Assembly (NCBI GenBank): GCA_038120295.1
Contig: JAYOLL010000023.1
Span: 1-64,000, forward strand
Source of the DNA: JAYOEY01 sp038120295
Lineage (GTDB): Bacteria; Pseudomonadota; Alphaproteobacteria; MPNO01; UBA2964
DNA length: 64,000 bases
Direction of reading: 5' to 3'
Made by a program: the position numbers and the translations under genes. Under the pieces are notes generated by a model, which was given only the letters and a program-made list of their open reading frames with translations, made no database searches and was not told where the DNA came from. How positions within the stretch are numbered: the stretch's first letter is position 1; the number at the start of each line of letters is the position of its first letter. Positions 24,558 to 31,787 of the stretch are shown piece after piece.

Positions 24558-26132
24558 TTGGCGGAAAACAGCGTAACGGTCGTTTCGGCGTCCGGTCAGG
24601 CCACGATAGAATTTTCCGGGAGTTTCAACGTCGCGGTCCCCTTTATCGATCGGCATCTCGATGAAGGGCGTGGTGCGAAGGCCGCCATCGTCGGCGCGTT
24701 CGGCGAGGTGACCTATGCGCAGCTTGCCGAACGGGTGAACCGCTGCGGAAATGCGCTTGTCGGGCTCGGCCTCAATCCGGGCGCGCGGGTGGTCATGATG
24801 ATCAAGGACTGCCCGGAATTTTTCTATGTCTTCTGGGGCGCAATCAAGGCGGGCTTCGTACCGGTGCCCCTCAACACGCTGCTGCGCCAGGACGACTACC
24901 AGTTCATGGTCGAGGATTCCGGCTGCGAGGCGGTTATTTATTCCGCCGAGTTCGCCGGCGAGGTCGAACCGGCGGTAAAGGGCGCGTCGCCGGGACCGAA
25001 GCATGTGCTGCTGGCCGAGGGCGAAGGTTCGGTCTCCGCGCTGATGGACAGCGCAGCGGTGGCGCTCGACGCGGCGCCGGCCGCTCCGACCGACGACTGT
25101 TTCTGGCTCTACTCATCCGGTTCGACCGGCCGGCCCAAGGGGACGGTTCATTCCCACAGGGACATACCGGTTTCGGCGATCAATTACGCGGTCGGCGCGC
25201 TCGGGCTCGCGGAAGACGACATCTGTTTCTCGGCTGCAAAGCTGTTTTTCGCGTACGGGCTGGGCAATTCGATGAATTTTGTCCTCTGGGTCGGCGCGAC
25301 GGCGGTGCTGGACGCGCGCCCGCCCAGCCCGGCAATGACGTTCGAGGTGATCGAGGCGTTCAGACCGACGTTTTATTACGGCGTACCGACGCTCTACGCC
25401 GCGCAATTGCGTGCGATGGAAGAGTCCATGCCGGACATGTCGTCGCTGCGCTGCTATGTCTCCGCCGGCGAGGCCCTGCCGCCCGATATTTTTCGCCGCT
25501 GGCAGCAAAAGACCGGTGGGAAGATCCTCGACGGGATCGGCTCTACCGAAATTCTCCATATCTTTATTTCCAACCGGGAAGACGACCATAAGCCGGGCGC
25601 CAGCGGACGTCTCGTGCCGGGCTACGAGGCGAAAATTCTCGACGAGGACGGCAAGGAGGTCACGCAGGGCGAGTCCGGCGCCCTGATGATCAAGGGCGAT
25701 TCCATCGCCAAGTATTACTGGAACAATCCGGAAAAGACCGCCGCCACCATGCAGGGCGAGTGGATCAACACCGGCGACACCTATTACCAGGACGAGGACG
25801 GGTTCTACGTCTATTGCGGTCGCAACGACGACATGATGAAGGTCGGTGGCATCTGGTGTTCGCCGTTCGAGATCGAGGCCAAGCTGATCGAGCATCCCAG
25901 GGTGCTGGAAGCCGCCGTCGTAGCCCGCGCCGACGATGACGATCTGATCAAGCCGGAAGCCTTTATCGTCCTCAACGATGCGTCTGACGCCGGCGACGAC
26001 CTCGCCGCGGAACTGCTGGAACACTGCAAGAACGGGCTCGCGCGCTACAAATATCCGCGCTGGTTCAACTTCGTGGACGACCTGCCCAAGACCGCGACCG
26101 GCAAGATCCAGCGGTTCCAGCTTCGGCAATAA
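24558..26132 (+). CDS. Benzoate-CoA ligase family protein
   Basis: A 524-residue AMP-forming ligase that matches the benzoate/4-hydroxybenzoate-CoA ligase group by eye. FNVAVPFIDRHLDEGRGAKA is the typical N-terminus; the P-loop is YSSGSTGRPKGTVHSH; the aromatic pocket region includes FSAAKLFFAYGLGNSMNF; GIGSTEILHIFISN, WINTGDTYYQDEDGFYVYCG, DMMKVGGIWCSP and PKTATGKIQRFQLR complete the ANL core motifs. It would supply benzoyl-CoA to BoxB/BoxC. The start is a TTG with GAGGCAG upstream; no ATG lies in a plausible place. Separated from boxCB by four unrelated minus-strand genes and intergenic DNA. Confidence 0.9.
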   Translation: MAENSVTVVSASGQATIEFSGSFNVAVPFIDRHLDEGRGAKAAIVGAFGEVTYAQLAERVNRCGNALVGLGLNPGARVVMMIKDCPEFFYVFWGAIKAGFVPVPLNTLLRQDDYQFMVEDSGCEAVIYSAEFAGEVEPAVKGASPGPKHVLLAEGEGSVSALMDSAAVALDAAPAAPTDDCFWLYSSGSTGRPKGTVHSHRDIPVSAINYAVGALGLAEDDICFSAAKLFFAYGLGNSMNFVLWVGATAVLDARPPSPAMTFEVIEAFRPTFYYGVPTLYAAQLRAMEESMPDMSSLRCYVSAGEALPPDIFRRWQQKTGGKILDGIGSTEILHIFISNREDDHKPGASGRLVPGYEAKILDEDGKEVTQGESGALMIKGDSIAKYYWNNPEKTAATMQGEWINTGDTYYQDEDGFYVYCGRNDDMMKVGGIWCSPFEIEAKLIEHPRVLEAAVVARADDDDLIKPEAFIVLNDASDAGDDLAAELLEHCKNGLARYKYPRWFNFVDDLPKTATGKIQRFQLRQ

Positions 26133-26145
26133 ATCATGGATTAAA

Positions 26146-26176
26146 GAACCGGTGGCGCCGAGAACGCCACCGGTTC
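26146..26176. terminator. Long hairpin after the benzoate-CoA ligase gene
   Basis: A perfect 12-bp inverted repeat (26146-26157 with 26165-26176, seven-base loop) starts 14 bp after the ligase stop. There is no T tract, so termination may be weak or it may be an mRNA 3'-end stabiliser. Confidence 0.55.
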
Positions 26177-26364
26177 CCTCAACCCGGTTGGAGGGGATCC
26201 TGGACCGGGTCTCGGCTCCCGGTGCGATGGGAACGCGCCCGAAAGCCTGAACTTGTCTGTAACCTGTCTGTATGGGGCTGCCGTTTCCCTGCAGACAGGG
26301 TTTCACCGGCAGTCATTCCATCGTTAAATATGGCTATCCGAAAAAATAATCCATAGGAAAAATC

Positions 26365-27690
26365 ATGGTCGATCTGGGGACAAAAGGTCCGATGGCGCTG
26401 AACGCGCTGACAGCCTCAAAGGCCGCAGAAAAGCTGGCTTCAGGGGAGATTACCTCCGAGGCGCTTGTGCGGGATTGTCTGGCGCGGATCGAAGCGCGCG
26501 AAGACGTTGTTAACGCCTGGGCGTTTCTCGATCCGGATCTCGCGCTGGAACAGGCGAGGGCGCGCGACGCCGAACCGAGGCGCGGGCCGCTGCACGGCGT
26601 GCCCATCGGCGTGAAGGACATTTTCGATACCGCCGACATGCCGACCGCGCATGGCTTCCCGCCCTATGAGGGCAAAAGCTGGGGAGTCGACTCGGCCTGC
26701 GTCGCCGCCTTCCGCAAAGCCGGCATGGTGATCCTCGGCAAGACGGTGACGACCGAGTTCGCCTGTCCTCAGCCTCTCCGCACGACCAACCCGCACGATC
26801 CGACGCGGACACCCGGCGTTTCGTCCAGCGGATCGGCCGCTGCGGTGGCGGATTTCATGACGCCGCTCGCCAACGGGACTCAGACCGGCGGGTCGGTAAT
26901 CGGCCCGTCCGCCAATTGCGGCGTCTACGGCTACAAGGCGAGTCTCGACGGGCTGGACCGTGGCGGTTTCCGGCATTGCAAGAAATCGATCGATACGCTG
27001 GGGCTCATGGGCCGCTGCATGGACGACCTGCTGCTGGCCCGCGCGGCGAGTGTCGGCGGGGAGGCCGTGCGGCCGTCATCCGGTGCGCCTCGTATCGCCC
27101 TGTTGCGCACGCCCTGGTGGGACCAGGCCGAGCCCTGCATGCAGAAGGCGGTCGAAGACTCGGCGGCAATGTTGCGCGACGCCGGCGCGACGGTGACGGA
27201 AATCGACCTGCCCGCCCTGTTCGTCGAGATCGAGGATCATTTCGCCGTGGTCAATGGCTGGGAAGGGTGTCAGATGCTGGCCGATGAAATCCGACAGTGC
27301 CCGGACAGTTTCAATGCGCATAATAGCGAGCGCATTGGCTATGTCGACGGGCTGACGGAGGCGGACTATTTCGAATCGGGCCGGGTGCTCGACGGCGCGC
27401 GGGCGAAAATGGACGCGCTGTTCGACGGGTTTGACCTGTTCCTGACGCCGAGCCTGACGGGGGAGGCGCCGGTGGGACTCACCGAAGTCCGTTCCGCCGT
27501 GTTCGCGCGTCTGTGGACCCAGATGTATACGCCCTCGGTCAACCTGCCGCTGTTCGAAGGGCCGAACGGTCTGCCAGTCTGCGTTCAGCTTGTCGGCAAG
27601 CGGGACACGGACGATGCCATGCTGGCGAACGCCGCGTGGGCTGACGTAGGCCTGCGGTCTGCTCTCGGAACCGTACCGAAAAAAATATAA
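26365..27690 (+). CDS. Amidase-signature family hydrolase
   Basis: A 441-residue member of the amidase signature family. The catalytic Ser-cisSer-Lys triad is visible: lysine in LHGVPIGVKDIFDT (about residue 88), cis-serine in PGVSSSGSAAAVAD and nucleophile serine in GTQTGGSVIGPSANC. Family enzymes hydrolyse amides from GatA to indoleacetamide; this is shorter than GatA and lacks gatB/gatC nearby, so an independent amidase is more likely. AGGAAAAATC precedes the ATG at 26365; an internal ATG at codon 10 is possible. It is convergent with the manganese-exporter-like gene, six bases between stops. Confidence 0.88.
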   Translation: MVDLGTKGPMALNALTASKAAEKLASGEITSEALVRDCLARIEAREDVVNAWAFLDPDLALEQARARDAEPRRGPLHGVPIGVKDIFDTADMPTAHGFPPYEGKSWGVDSACVAAFRKAGMVILGKTVTTEFACPQPLRTTNPHDPTRTPGVSSSGSAAAVADFMTPLANGTQTGGSVIGPSANCGVYGYKASLDGLDRGGFRHCKKSIDTLGLMGRCMDDLLLARAASVGGEAVRPSSGAPRIALLRTPWWDQAEPCMQKAVEDSAAMLRDAGATVTEIDLPALFVEIEDHFAVVNGWEGCQMLADEIRQCPDSFNAHNSERIGYVDGLTEADYFESGRVLDGARAKMDALFDGFDLFLTPSLTGEAPVGLTEVRSAVFARLWTQMYTPSVNLPLFEGPNGLPVCVQLVGKRDTDDAMLANAAWADVGLRSALGTVPKKI

Positions 27691-27696
27691 ATACCG

Positions 27697-28905
27697 TTAT
27701 TCGAACAGCCAGTAATAACCGTAGGCGACGATAAAGGCCGGGATCGCGCTGTACAGCGTGGCGATAATCGCCGCCCTGGGCGCCATGGCTATGGCGGGAA
27801 ACAGCGCGTCGCCGTCATTGCTGATGGCATTTCCGAGCTCTGCCGAGAACGGCACCAGCCCGTTCAGATACATCGCGGCCACCACCACCTGCGGGCCGCA
27901 GCCGGGGATGAAGCCGATCAGGATCGCCATCATCGGCACCAGCGGCGCCCAGACCTGGAACAGCGTTTTCAGGTCCACGCCGGTGAAATGGACCCCGAGT
28001 TCGTAGATGAGATAGGCGAACACAACCCAGACGGTGACGAAGCAGGTATCACCGACCACCCGCGCGGGCGCATCGCCGAGACGTCCCTCGCTGGCCGAAG
28101 CCCAGCCGAGGGATTGCGAATTCTCGTCGATAGAGGCGCGCGTCGGCGCGACGGTTCCCCACAGCAGCAACGAGATCACCGCGCCGATTACGCCGACCCA
28201 GACGACGGTCTCGACTCCCATGAAACTTCCGAACAGTGCCTCCGTATCGGCCTGGAAAGCGACGAACCCGCCAAATACCAGACCGGGAAGCAGAAACAGC
28301 GTCCAGATCCGCCGCCACATCTTCGAGTCGACCCGACGGATGCAGGGGCTGCAGGAAGGATCCAGCCCGTCTCCCTTGTAGCGCAGGAAGTCTGTGCCAT
28401 GGATCGCATCGACGATATAGCCTGATACCGTTCCGACGCAGAAACCGGCGAAGAATATTGCGAGACCCGTCAGGGGTTCCTGCGCCAGCAGTAGAAATGC
28501 TGCATCGCCCATCGTCGCGGTCAGGACGGAAACGACAGAGCCGAAGCTGATGCCGCCACGGATATATTGCGTGATGACCATGATGGCCCCGCCGCATCCC
28601 GGCAGCGCGCCCAGAGCAGCGGCGATCGGTACCTGCCATATCCGGTAACGCGCCAGCAGTTCCGCCGGGTCGATCCGGAACCAGGCTTCGAGTGTATAGA
28701 AAATCGCCAGCGTCGCCGCGACGAATACGGTGACCTGCAGGAACGCGTCGGAAAGGCTGGTCGCGATAATCCCGCCTGCTTCCGGCGACAGAACGGCGAG
28801 CAGCGCAAGAGCTGCCAGAATGCCCAGCCGAACCGCGCCGAACCTGTTGGCCCATCGCGCCGTATTTTCTATTCCGCGTCGTGTGACGAGACCGATTGTG
28901 GTCAT
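27697..28905 (-). CDS. Putative manganese/heavy-metal exporter, 10-TM ArsP_2-like permease
   Basis: A 402-residue membrane protein with about ten hydrophobic segments in two inverted halves. Each half carries a glycine-proline-cysteine motif: GALPGCGGAIMVITQYIRGG (about residues 98-117) and GFIPGCGPQVVVAAMYLNG (about 340-358), the hallmark of the PF11449-type putative heavy-metal or manganese exporters. A cytoplasmic loop has DPSCSPCIRRVD, a possible metal-binding CxxC. It is divergent from mntR with a palindromic operator 73 bp upstream of its start, supporting Mn2+ export under MntR control. The metal specificity is an inference from that context. AAGG lies before the ATG. Confidence 0.82.
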   Translation of the reverse strand: MTTIGLVTRRGIENTARWANRFGAVRLGILAALALLAVLSPEAGGIIATSLSDAFLQVTVFVAATLAIFYTLEAWFRIDPAELLARYRIWQVPIAAALGALPGCGGAIMVITQYIRGGISFGSVVSVLTATMGDAAFLLLAQEPLTGLAIFFAGFCVGTVSGYIVDAIHGTDFLRYKGDGLDPSCSPCIRRVDSKMWRRIWTLFLLPGLVFGGFVAFQADTEALFGSFMGVETVVWVGVIGAVISLLLWGTVAPTRASIDENSQSLGWASASEGRLGDAPARVVGDTCFVTVWVVFAYLIYELGVHFTGVDLKTLFQVWAPLVPMMAILIGFIPGCGPQVVVAAMYLNGLVPFSAELGNAISNDGDALFPAIAMAPRAAIIATLYSAIPAFIVAYGYYWLFE

Positions 28906-28977
28906 GCGCCCTTATCCCTGAATCATCCCTGAGATTCCGCCGTTTTGAACCCGCCGTTTTTCGCCGGATATTTTTCC

Positions 28978-28999
28978 AATCTTAGCCTTGGCTAAGATT
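28978..28999. promoter_or_regulatory. Palindromic MntR-type operator
   Basis: Perfect 10-bp arms, AATCTTAGCC and GGCTAAGATT, separated by TT, lie between the exporter and mntR. The TTAGCC..GGCTAA core resembles the ATAGC...GCTAT core of known MntR boxes. Position and symmetry make it the likely binding site for the adjacent regulator. A second, looser inverted repeat (GCAACCG at 29004-29010, CGGTTGC at 29026-29032) follows towards mntR. Confidence 0.75.
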
Positions 29000-29055
29000 A
29001 TCAGCAACCGCAATTTCATTGTCAACGGTTGCCCCTGTCCCCATACTTCGCCGCC

Positions 29056-29541
29056 ATGACAGATTCCGACTCCAGCCATCGTCTTTCGCCGCCGCCGGCA
29101 GGCACCGGCGCGATTTCGGCGCATATGACGCCCGACCGCCAGGCGAGCCATTTCCGCCGCGCGCGTCTGGCGCGGGAGACGGAAATCGTCGAGGACTATG
29201 TCGAGCTGGTCGCCGACCTGATCGACGAGCAGGGCGAAGCACGCTCGGTCGATATCGCCAAACGTCTCGGCGTGACGGGGGCGACGGTCAACAAGATGAT
29301 CGCGCGTCTCAAGCAGATGGAACTGGTGACGACCGAACCCTACCGGTCGGTTTTCCTTACCGAAGAGGGACGGCAAATGGCCGAGGCGTCCCGCGCGCGA
29401 CACCATATCGTCGTGCAGTTCCTGCAGGCTGTCGGGGTCGACGAAGAAACTGCCTGGGCCGACGCCGAGGGCATGGAACATCGCTGCAGCCCGGAAACGC
29501 TGGCCGCGTTCGAGGCCTTTGTCAAAAACCGGCAGGGCTAG
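29056..29541 (+). CDS. mntR: Manganese-responsive transcriptional regulator MntR
   Basis: A 161-residue DtxR-family repressor closely resembling enterobacterial MntR. The winged helix-turn-helix is ETEIVEDYVELVADLIDEQG, then ARSVDIAKRLGVTGATVNKM and VFLTEEGRQMAE; metal ligands fit RARHHIVVQF and DAEGMEHRCSPETLAAF (ExxEH). MntR binds DNA when Mn2+-loaded. The ATG at 29056 was chosen; a TTG nine codons upstream is possible. It faces the exporter gene across the operator at 28978-28999. Its 3' end overlaps the cytochrome b gene tail-to-tail by four bases. Confidence 0.93.
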   Translation: MTDSDSSHRLSPPPAGTGAISAHMTPDRQASHFRRARLARETEIVEDYVELVADLIDEQGEARSVDIAKRLGVTGATVNKMIARLKQMELVTTEPYRSVFLTEEGRQMAEASRARHHIVVQFLQAVGVDEETAWADAEGMEHRCSPETLAAFEAFVKNRQG

Positions 29542-30101
29542 GGCTCTATATCCCGGGGGCGGCTTTCTTTCCTGCCTGAAACCATCGCTCTGACCAGATT
29601 TTCTTTTTGGCGCCACGAGGTGAATGCGACCCCGGCGATATGGGCCGCGATCAGAAGCAGCAGCAGGTTCGCGAAGGCTTCGTGAATCGCCTCCATCCAG
29701 CTCAGCCCCCAGAATGCGTCGGTCGTATAAAGCCAGCCTGATACGCCCGCACCGGCTGCCGTCAGCAGAAGCGCCGCGATCATCCACCCTCCCAGCGGGT
29801 TGTGGCCCAGATAGCGGGGTTCGGCGCCGCTGAGTATGGCGCGGGCATAGGCCAGGGTGGCCGGCCGGGATCGCAGGAAACGGACGAATCGCGCGCTTCT
29901 GGGACCGGCAAGCCCCCAGACGAGACGGATTGCGACGATCGCGAGAACGACGTATCCGGCCCCGTCATGCAGGACACCGGGCCCGTCTTCGGTCAGCCAG
30001 GCGATTGCAATTCCGGCAACGAGCGACCAGTGCAGAAACCGGACGAGGATGTCCCAGACGCGAACTTCCGCCTTGGGATTACCGCTTGCTGGTGAGGACA
30101 T
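29538..30101 (-). CDS. Cytochrome b561 / Ni-Fe hydrogenase-type b-heme membrane protein
   Basis: A 187-residue protein with four predicted membrane helices. VWDILVRFLHWSLVAGIAIA (about residues 15-34) carries the first heme histidine; further candidates lie in GVLHDGAGYV and near IHEAFANLLLLLIAAHIAGV. This is the prokaryotic cytochrome b561 (Ni,Fe-hydrogenase I cytB-like) fold, which passes electrons between quinone and a periplasmic partner, often a c-type cytochrome. The ATG lies 23 bases inside the upstream PepSY gene, so the two are translationally coupled. Confidence 0.87.
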   Translation of the reverse strand: MSSPASGNPKAEVRVWDILVRFLHWSLVAGIAIAWLTEDGPGVLHDGAGYVVLAIVAIRLVWGLAGPRSARFVRFLRSRPATLAYARAILSGAEPRYLGHNPLGGWMIAALLLTAAGAGVSGWLYTTDAFWGLSWMEAIHEAFANLLLLLIAAHIAGVAFTSWRQKENLVRAMVSGRKESRPRDIEP

Positions 30102-30357
30102 GGTCGAACGTTACGGGGTGGAAGTAGGATTCCACACGTTCGCCCTTTTCGTTGATGGCGTATACCTCGTAGCACCCGCCGTCGATCTTGATGCGGCGGA
30201 TTTTCCATCCCTTTGCCGCAAGCTGCGCCTTCAGGTCATCCTGCGATTTCCAACCCGACTGGGCCCCGGAATCGCAGGTCGCAAGCCCGGTCGCAGCGGC
30301 CGGGGCGGCGAAGCCCATCAAGGTCGAGAGGAGGAGGGGGAGTATCGTCGATTTCAT
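30079..30357 (-). CDS. Exported PepSY-domain protein
   Basis: A 92-residue exported protein. MKSTILPLLLSTLMGFAAPA is a signal peptide with likely cleavage near AAA-TG about residue 22. The mature part (SQDDLKAQLAAKGWKIRRIK, then GGCYEVYAINEKGERVESYF) is a single PepSY-like domain with two cysteines that may pair. Such proteins are commonly found next to cytochrome b genes and are thought to sit in the periplasm. The start was placed at the signal-peptide methionine, preceded by AGGATCC. It overlaps the cytochrome b gene by 23 bp. Confidence 0.83.
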   Translation of the reverse strand: MKSTILPLLLSTLMGFAAPAAATGLATCDSGAQSGWKSQDDLKAQLAAKGWKIRRIKIDGGCYEVYAINEKGERVESYFHPVTFDHVLTSKR

Positions 30358-30476
30358 GAATGGGATCCTGTCTTGCCGAACTGCCAACATTTGGCCTCTT
30401 GCTTTTTCACGGTTAGGGCGGTCGGTTTCCGTCGCGGATGCTTGTTGACGTTTCCGCCGGCGGCTAGACTTCCGTC

Positions 30477-31343
30477 ATGAAATACTGTCAGGGGCCGGCG
30501 CCCGATACCAAATCGCCGAACTTCACCGCGCCGCCCGGCGCCTGCGATGCGCATTGCCACGTCTTCGGGCCCGCCGCGGTGTTTCCGTTTGCCGAGGGGC
30601 GGTCCTATACGCCGCCCGATTCGCCGTTCGAGGCGTTTCAGGACCTGCAGAAGACGCTGGGTCTTGAACGCGCGGTCATCGTGCAGGCGACCTGTCACGG
30701 CACCGACAACACGGTCACGCTCGACGCCATCGCGCGCTCCAACGGGCGTTATCGCGGGGTTGCCCTGGTCGACGAAAGCTTCACCGACGACGATTACAAA
30801 CGTCTGGATGACGGCGGCATCAGGGGAATTCGGTTCTCCTTCGCCCGTCATATCGGCAATGCGCCGGATTTCTCCAGGGTCCTGCCGCTGGTCGAGAAGG
30901 TCGCACCGATGGGGTGGCACGTCGTTCTTTACATGGAAGCGCCGGACATCGTTGAGAACGTGAAGGTGCTGGAGGATATGCCGGCGCCGGTGGTGATCGA
31001 TCATATGGGCCGGGTAAAGACAAAGGACGGGGTTGGGCAGGAGGCTTTCCAGCTTCTGCTTGGGCTGCTCCGCGAAAAGGACGATTTCTGGATCAAGATC
31101 TGCGGCGCCGAACGGATTTCGTCGACCGGTGCGCCCTATACGGACGCGGTGCCGTTTGCCCAGGCCTGCATTGAGGCGGCGCCAGACCGGGTGCTGTGGG
31201 GCACCGACTGGCCGCACCCAAATATAGAGGGTGTCATGCCCAATGACGGCGACCTGATGAACCTGCTCGCACTCTATGCACCGGACGAGGTTCAGAGGAA
31301 CCGGATTCTGGTGGATAATCCCGCCCGTTTGTACGGGTTCTGA
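30477..31343 (+). CDS. ligI: 2-pyrone-4,6-dicarboxylate lactonase-like amidohydrolase
   Basis: A 288-residue amidohydrolase-superfamily TIM barrel matching LigI, which opens 2-pyrone-4,6-dicarboxylate to 4-oxalomesaconate in the protocatechuate 4,5-cleavage pathway. The N-terminal GACDAHCHVFG carries H26 and H28; DFWIKICGAERIS and VLWGTDWPHPN (with the catalytic aspartate) are the diagnostic segments of this metal-independent lactonase group. No other lig genes are present, so it may act on a related cyclic dicarboxylate. The ATG is at 30477 with a weak ribosome-binding site. Divergent from the PepSY gene. Confidence 0.82.
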   Translation: MKYCQGPAPDTKSPNFTAPPGACDAHCHVFGPAAVFPFAEGRSYTPPDSPFEAFQDLQKTLGLERAVIVQATCHGTDNTVTLDAIARSNGRYRGVALVDESFTDDDYKRLDDGGIRGIRFSFARHIGNAPDFSRVLPLVEKVAPMGWHVVLYMEAPDIVENVKVLEDMPAPVVIDHMGRVKTKDGVGQEAFQLLLGLLREKDDFWIKICGAERISSTGAPYTDAVPFAQACIEAAPDRVLWGTDWPHPNIEGVMPNDGDLMNLLALYAPDEVQRNRILVDNPARLYGF

Positions 31344-31403
31344 ATAACTCGCCCGATTCCGGCTTCAGCGGGACAGCAGTGCTTGTGGGTTAGCCCATAG
31401 AAC

Positions 31404-31423
31404 ACCCCCAATATGTTGGGGGT
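31404..31423. promoter_or_regulatory. NrdR-like operator
   Basis: The sequence ACCCCCAATATGTTGGGGGT is a palindrome with 8-bp arms around TATG. Its centre, CAATATGTTG, resembles the NrdR box family (ACACxATATxTxGTGT-like) found before ribonucleotide reductase genes. A second box at the spacing usual for NrdR is not obvious, so the assignment is tentative. Confidence 0.6.
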
Positions 31424-31464
31424 CGAAATTTTCGTTCGGTGTCCCTGTCGAGTCGAACAGTCGG

Positions 31465-31473
31465 TTATCCACA
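31465..31473 (+). promoter_or_regulatory. DnaA box 1
   Basis: TTATCCACA is an exact match to the high-affinity DnaA-box consensus TTATNCACA. It lies about 320 bp upstream of the nrdA start. Confidence 0.75.
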
Positions 31474-31475
31474 GC

Positions 31476-31484
31476 TTATCCACA
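31476..31484 (+). promoter_or_regulatory. DnaA box 2
   Basis: A second exact TTATCCACA in the same orientation, 11 bp after the first, placing the two on the same face of the helix. E. coli nrdAB is known to carry paired DnaA boxes upstream of its promoter, so the position fits control of nrd transcription by DnaA. Confidence 0.75.
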
Positions 31485-31787
31485 GGTTTTCCGCCATTTT
31501 TCAGCCTCGAATGAGAGGTTGTACAAGCCTGTCCCCAGCGCTCTGTGCACAAAATCTTGTATATTAATGGCCCCAACACACCAATTGTTGTTGACGTTTT
31601 CTTAATCCTTCGCCAAACTTACGATGTTCCGTCAGGTGAGAGTCAGGAAGGCTTATTCAACATCTGCTTCGTTCAGGCCCGAAGAGTCGGCAGATGGCGG
31701 GTTCCCGACTCCGATTCACTCAAGAATCGCCGCAAGATCGCCGACGAAAACGGGGTTGGTGCTGTATCGAGTATGGGAGGTTTTGGG

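Larger units (their letters stand above)
31344..31787. other. nrdA leader: 444-bp non-coding region dense in regulatory sites
   Basis: Between the lactonase stop and nrdA there is no convincing gene. It holds an NrdR-like palindrome (31404-31423), two DnaA boxes (31465-31484), an imperfect palindrome CAACACACCAATTGTTGTTG (31574-31593) overlapping TTGACG at 31591-31596, and GANTC sites at 31355, 31450, 31640, 31684, 31707, 31713 and 31724. A frame in phase with nrdA is open from 31545 but shows no family resemblance before 31788. Confidence 0.7.

Noticed and set aside
31465..31484. Chromosomal replication origin suggested by DnaA boxes
   Set aside because: Only two perfect boxes are present, there is no adjacent AT-rich unwinding element or origin-linked genes (dnaA, dnaN, gidA, parAB), and nrdA follows directly, so promoter control is more likely.
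31545..31787. N-terminal extension of NrdA
   Set aside because: The frame is open but the extension resembles nothing in NrdA, covers regulatory sites and is followed by a clear GGGAGG-GTG start.
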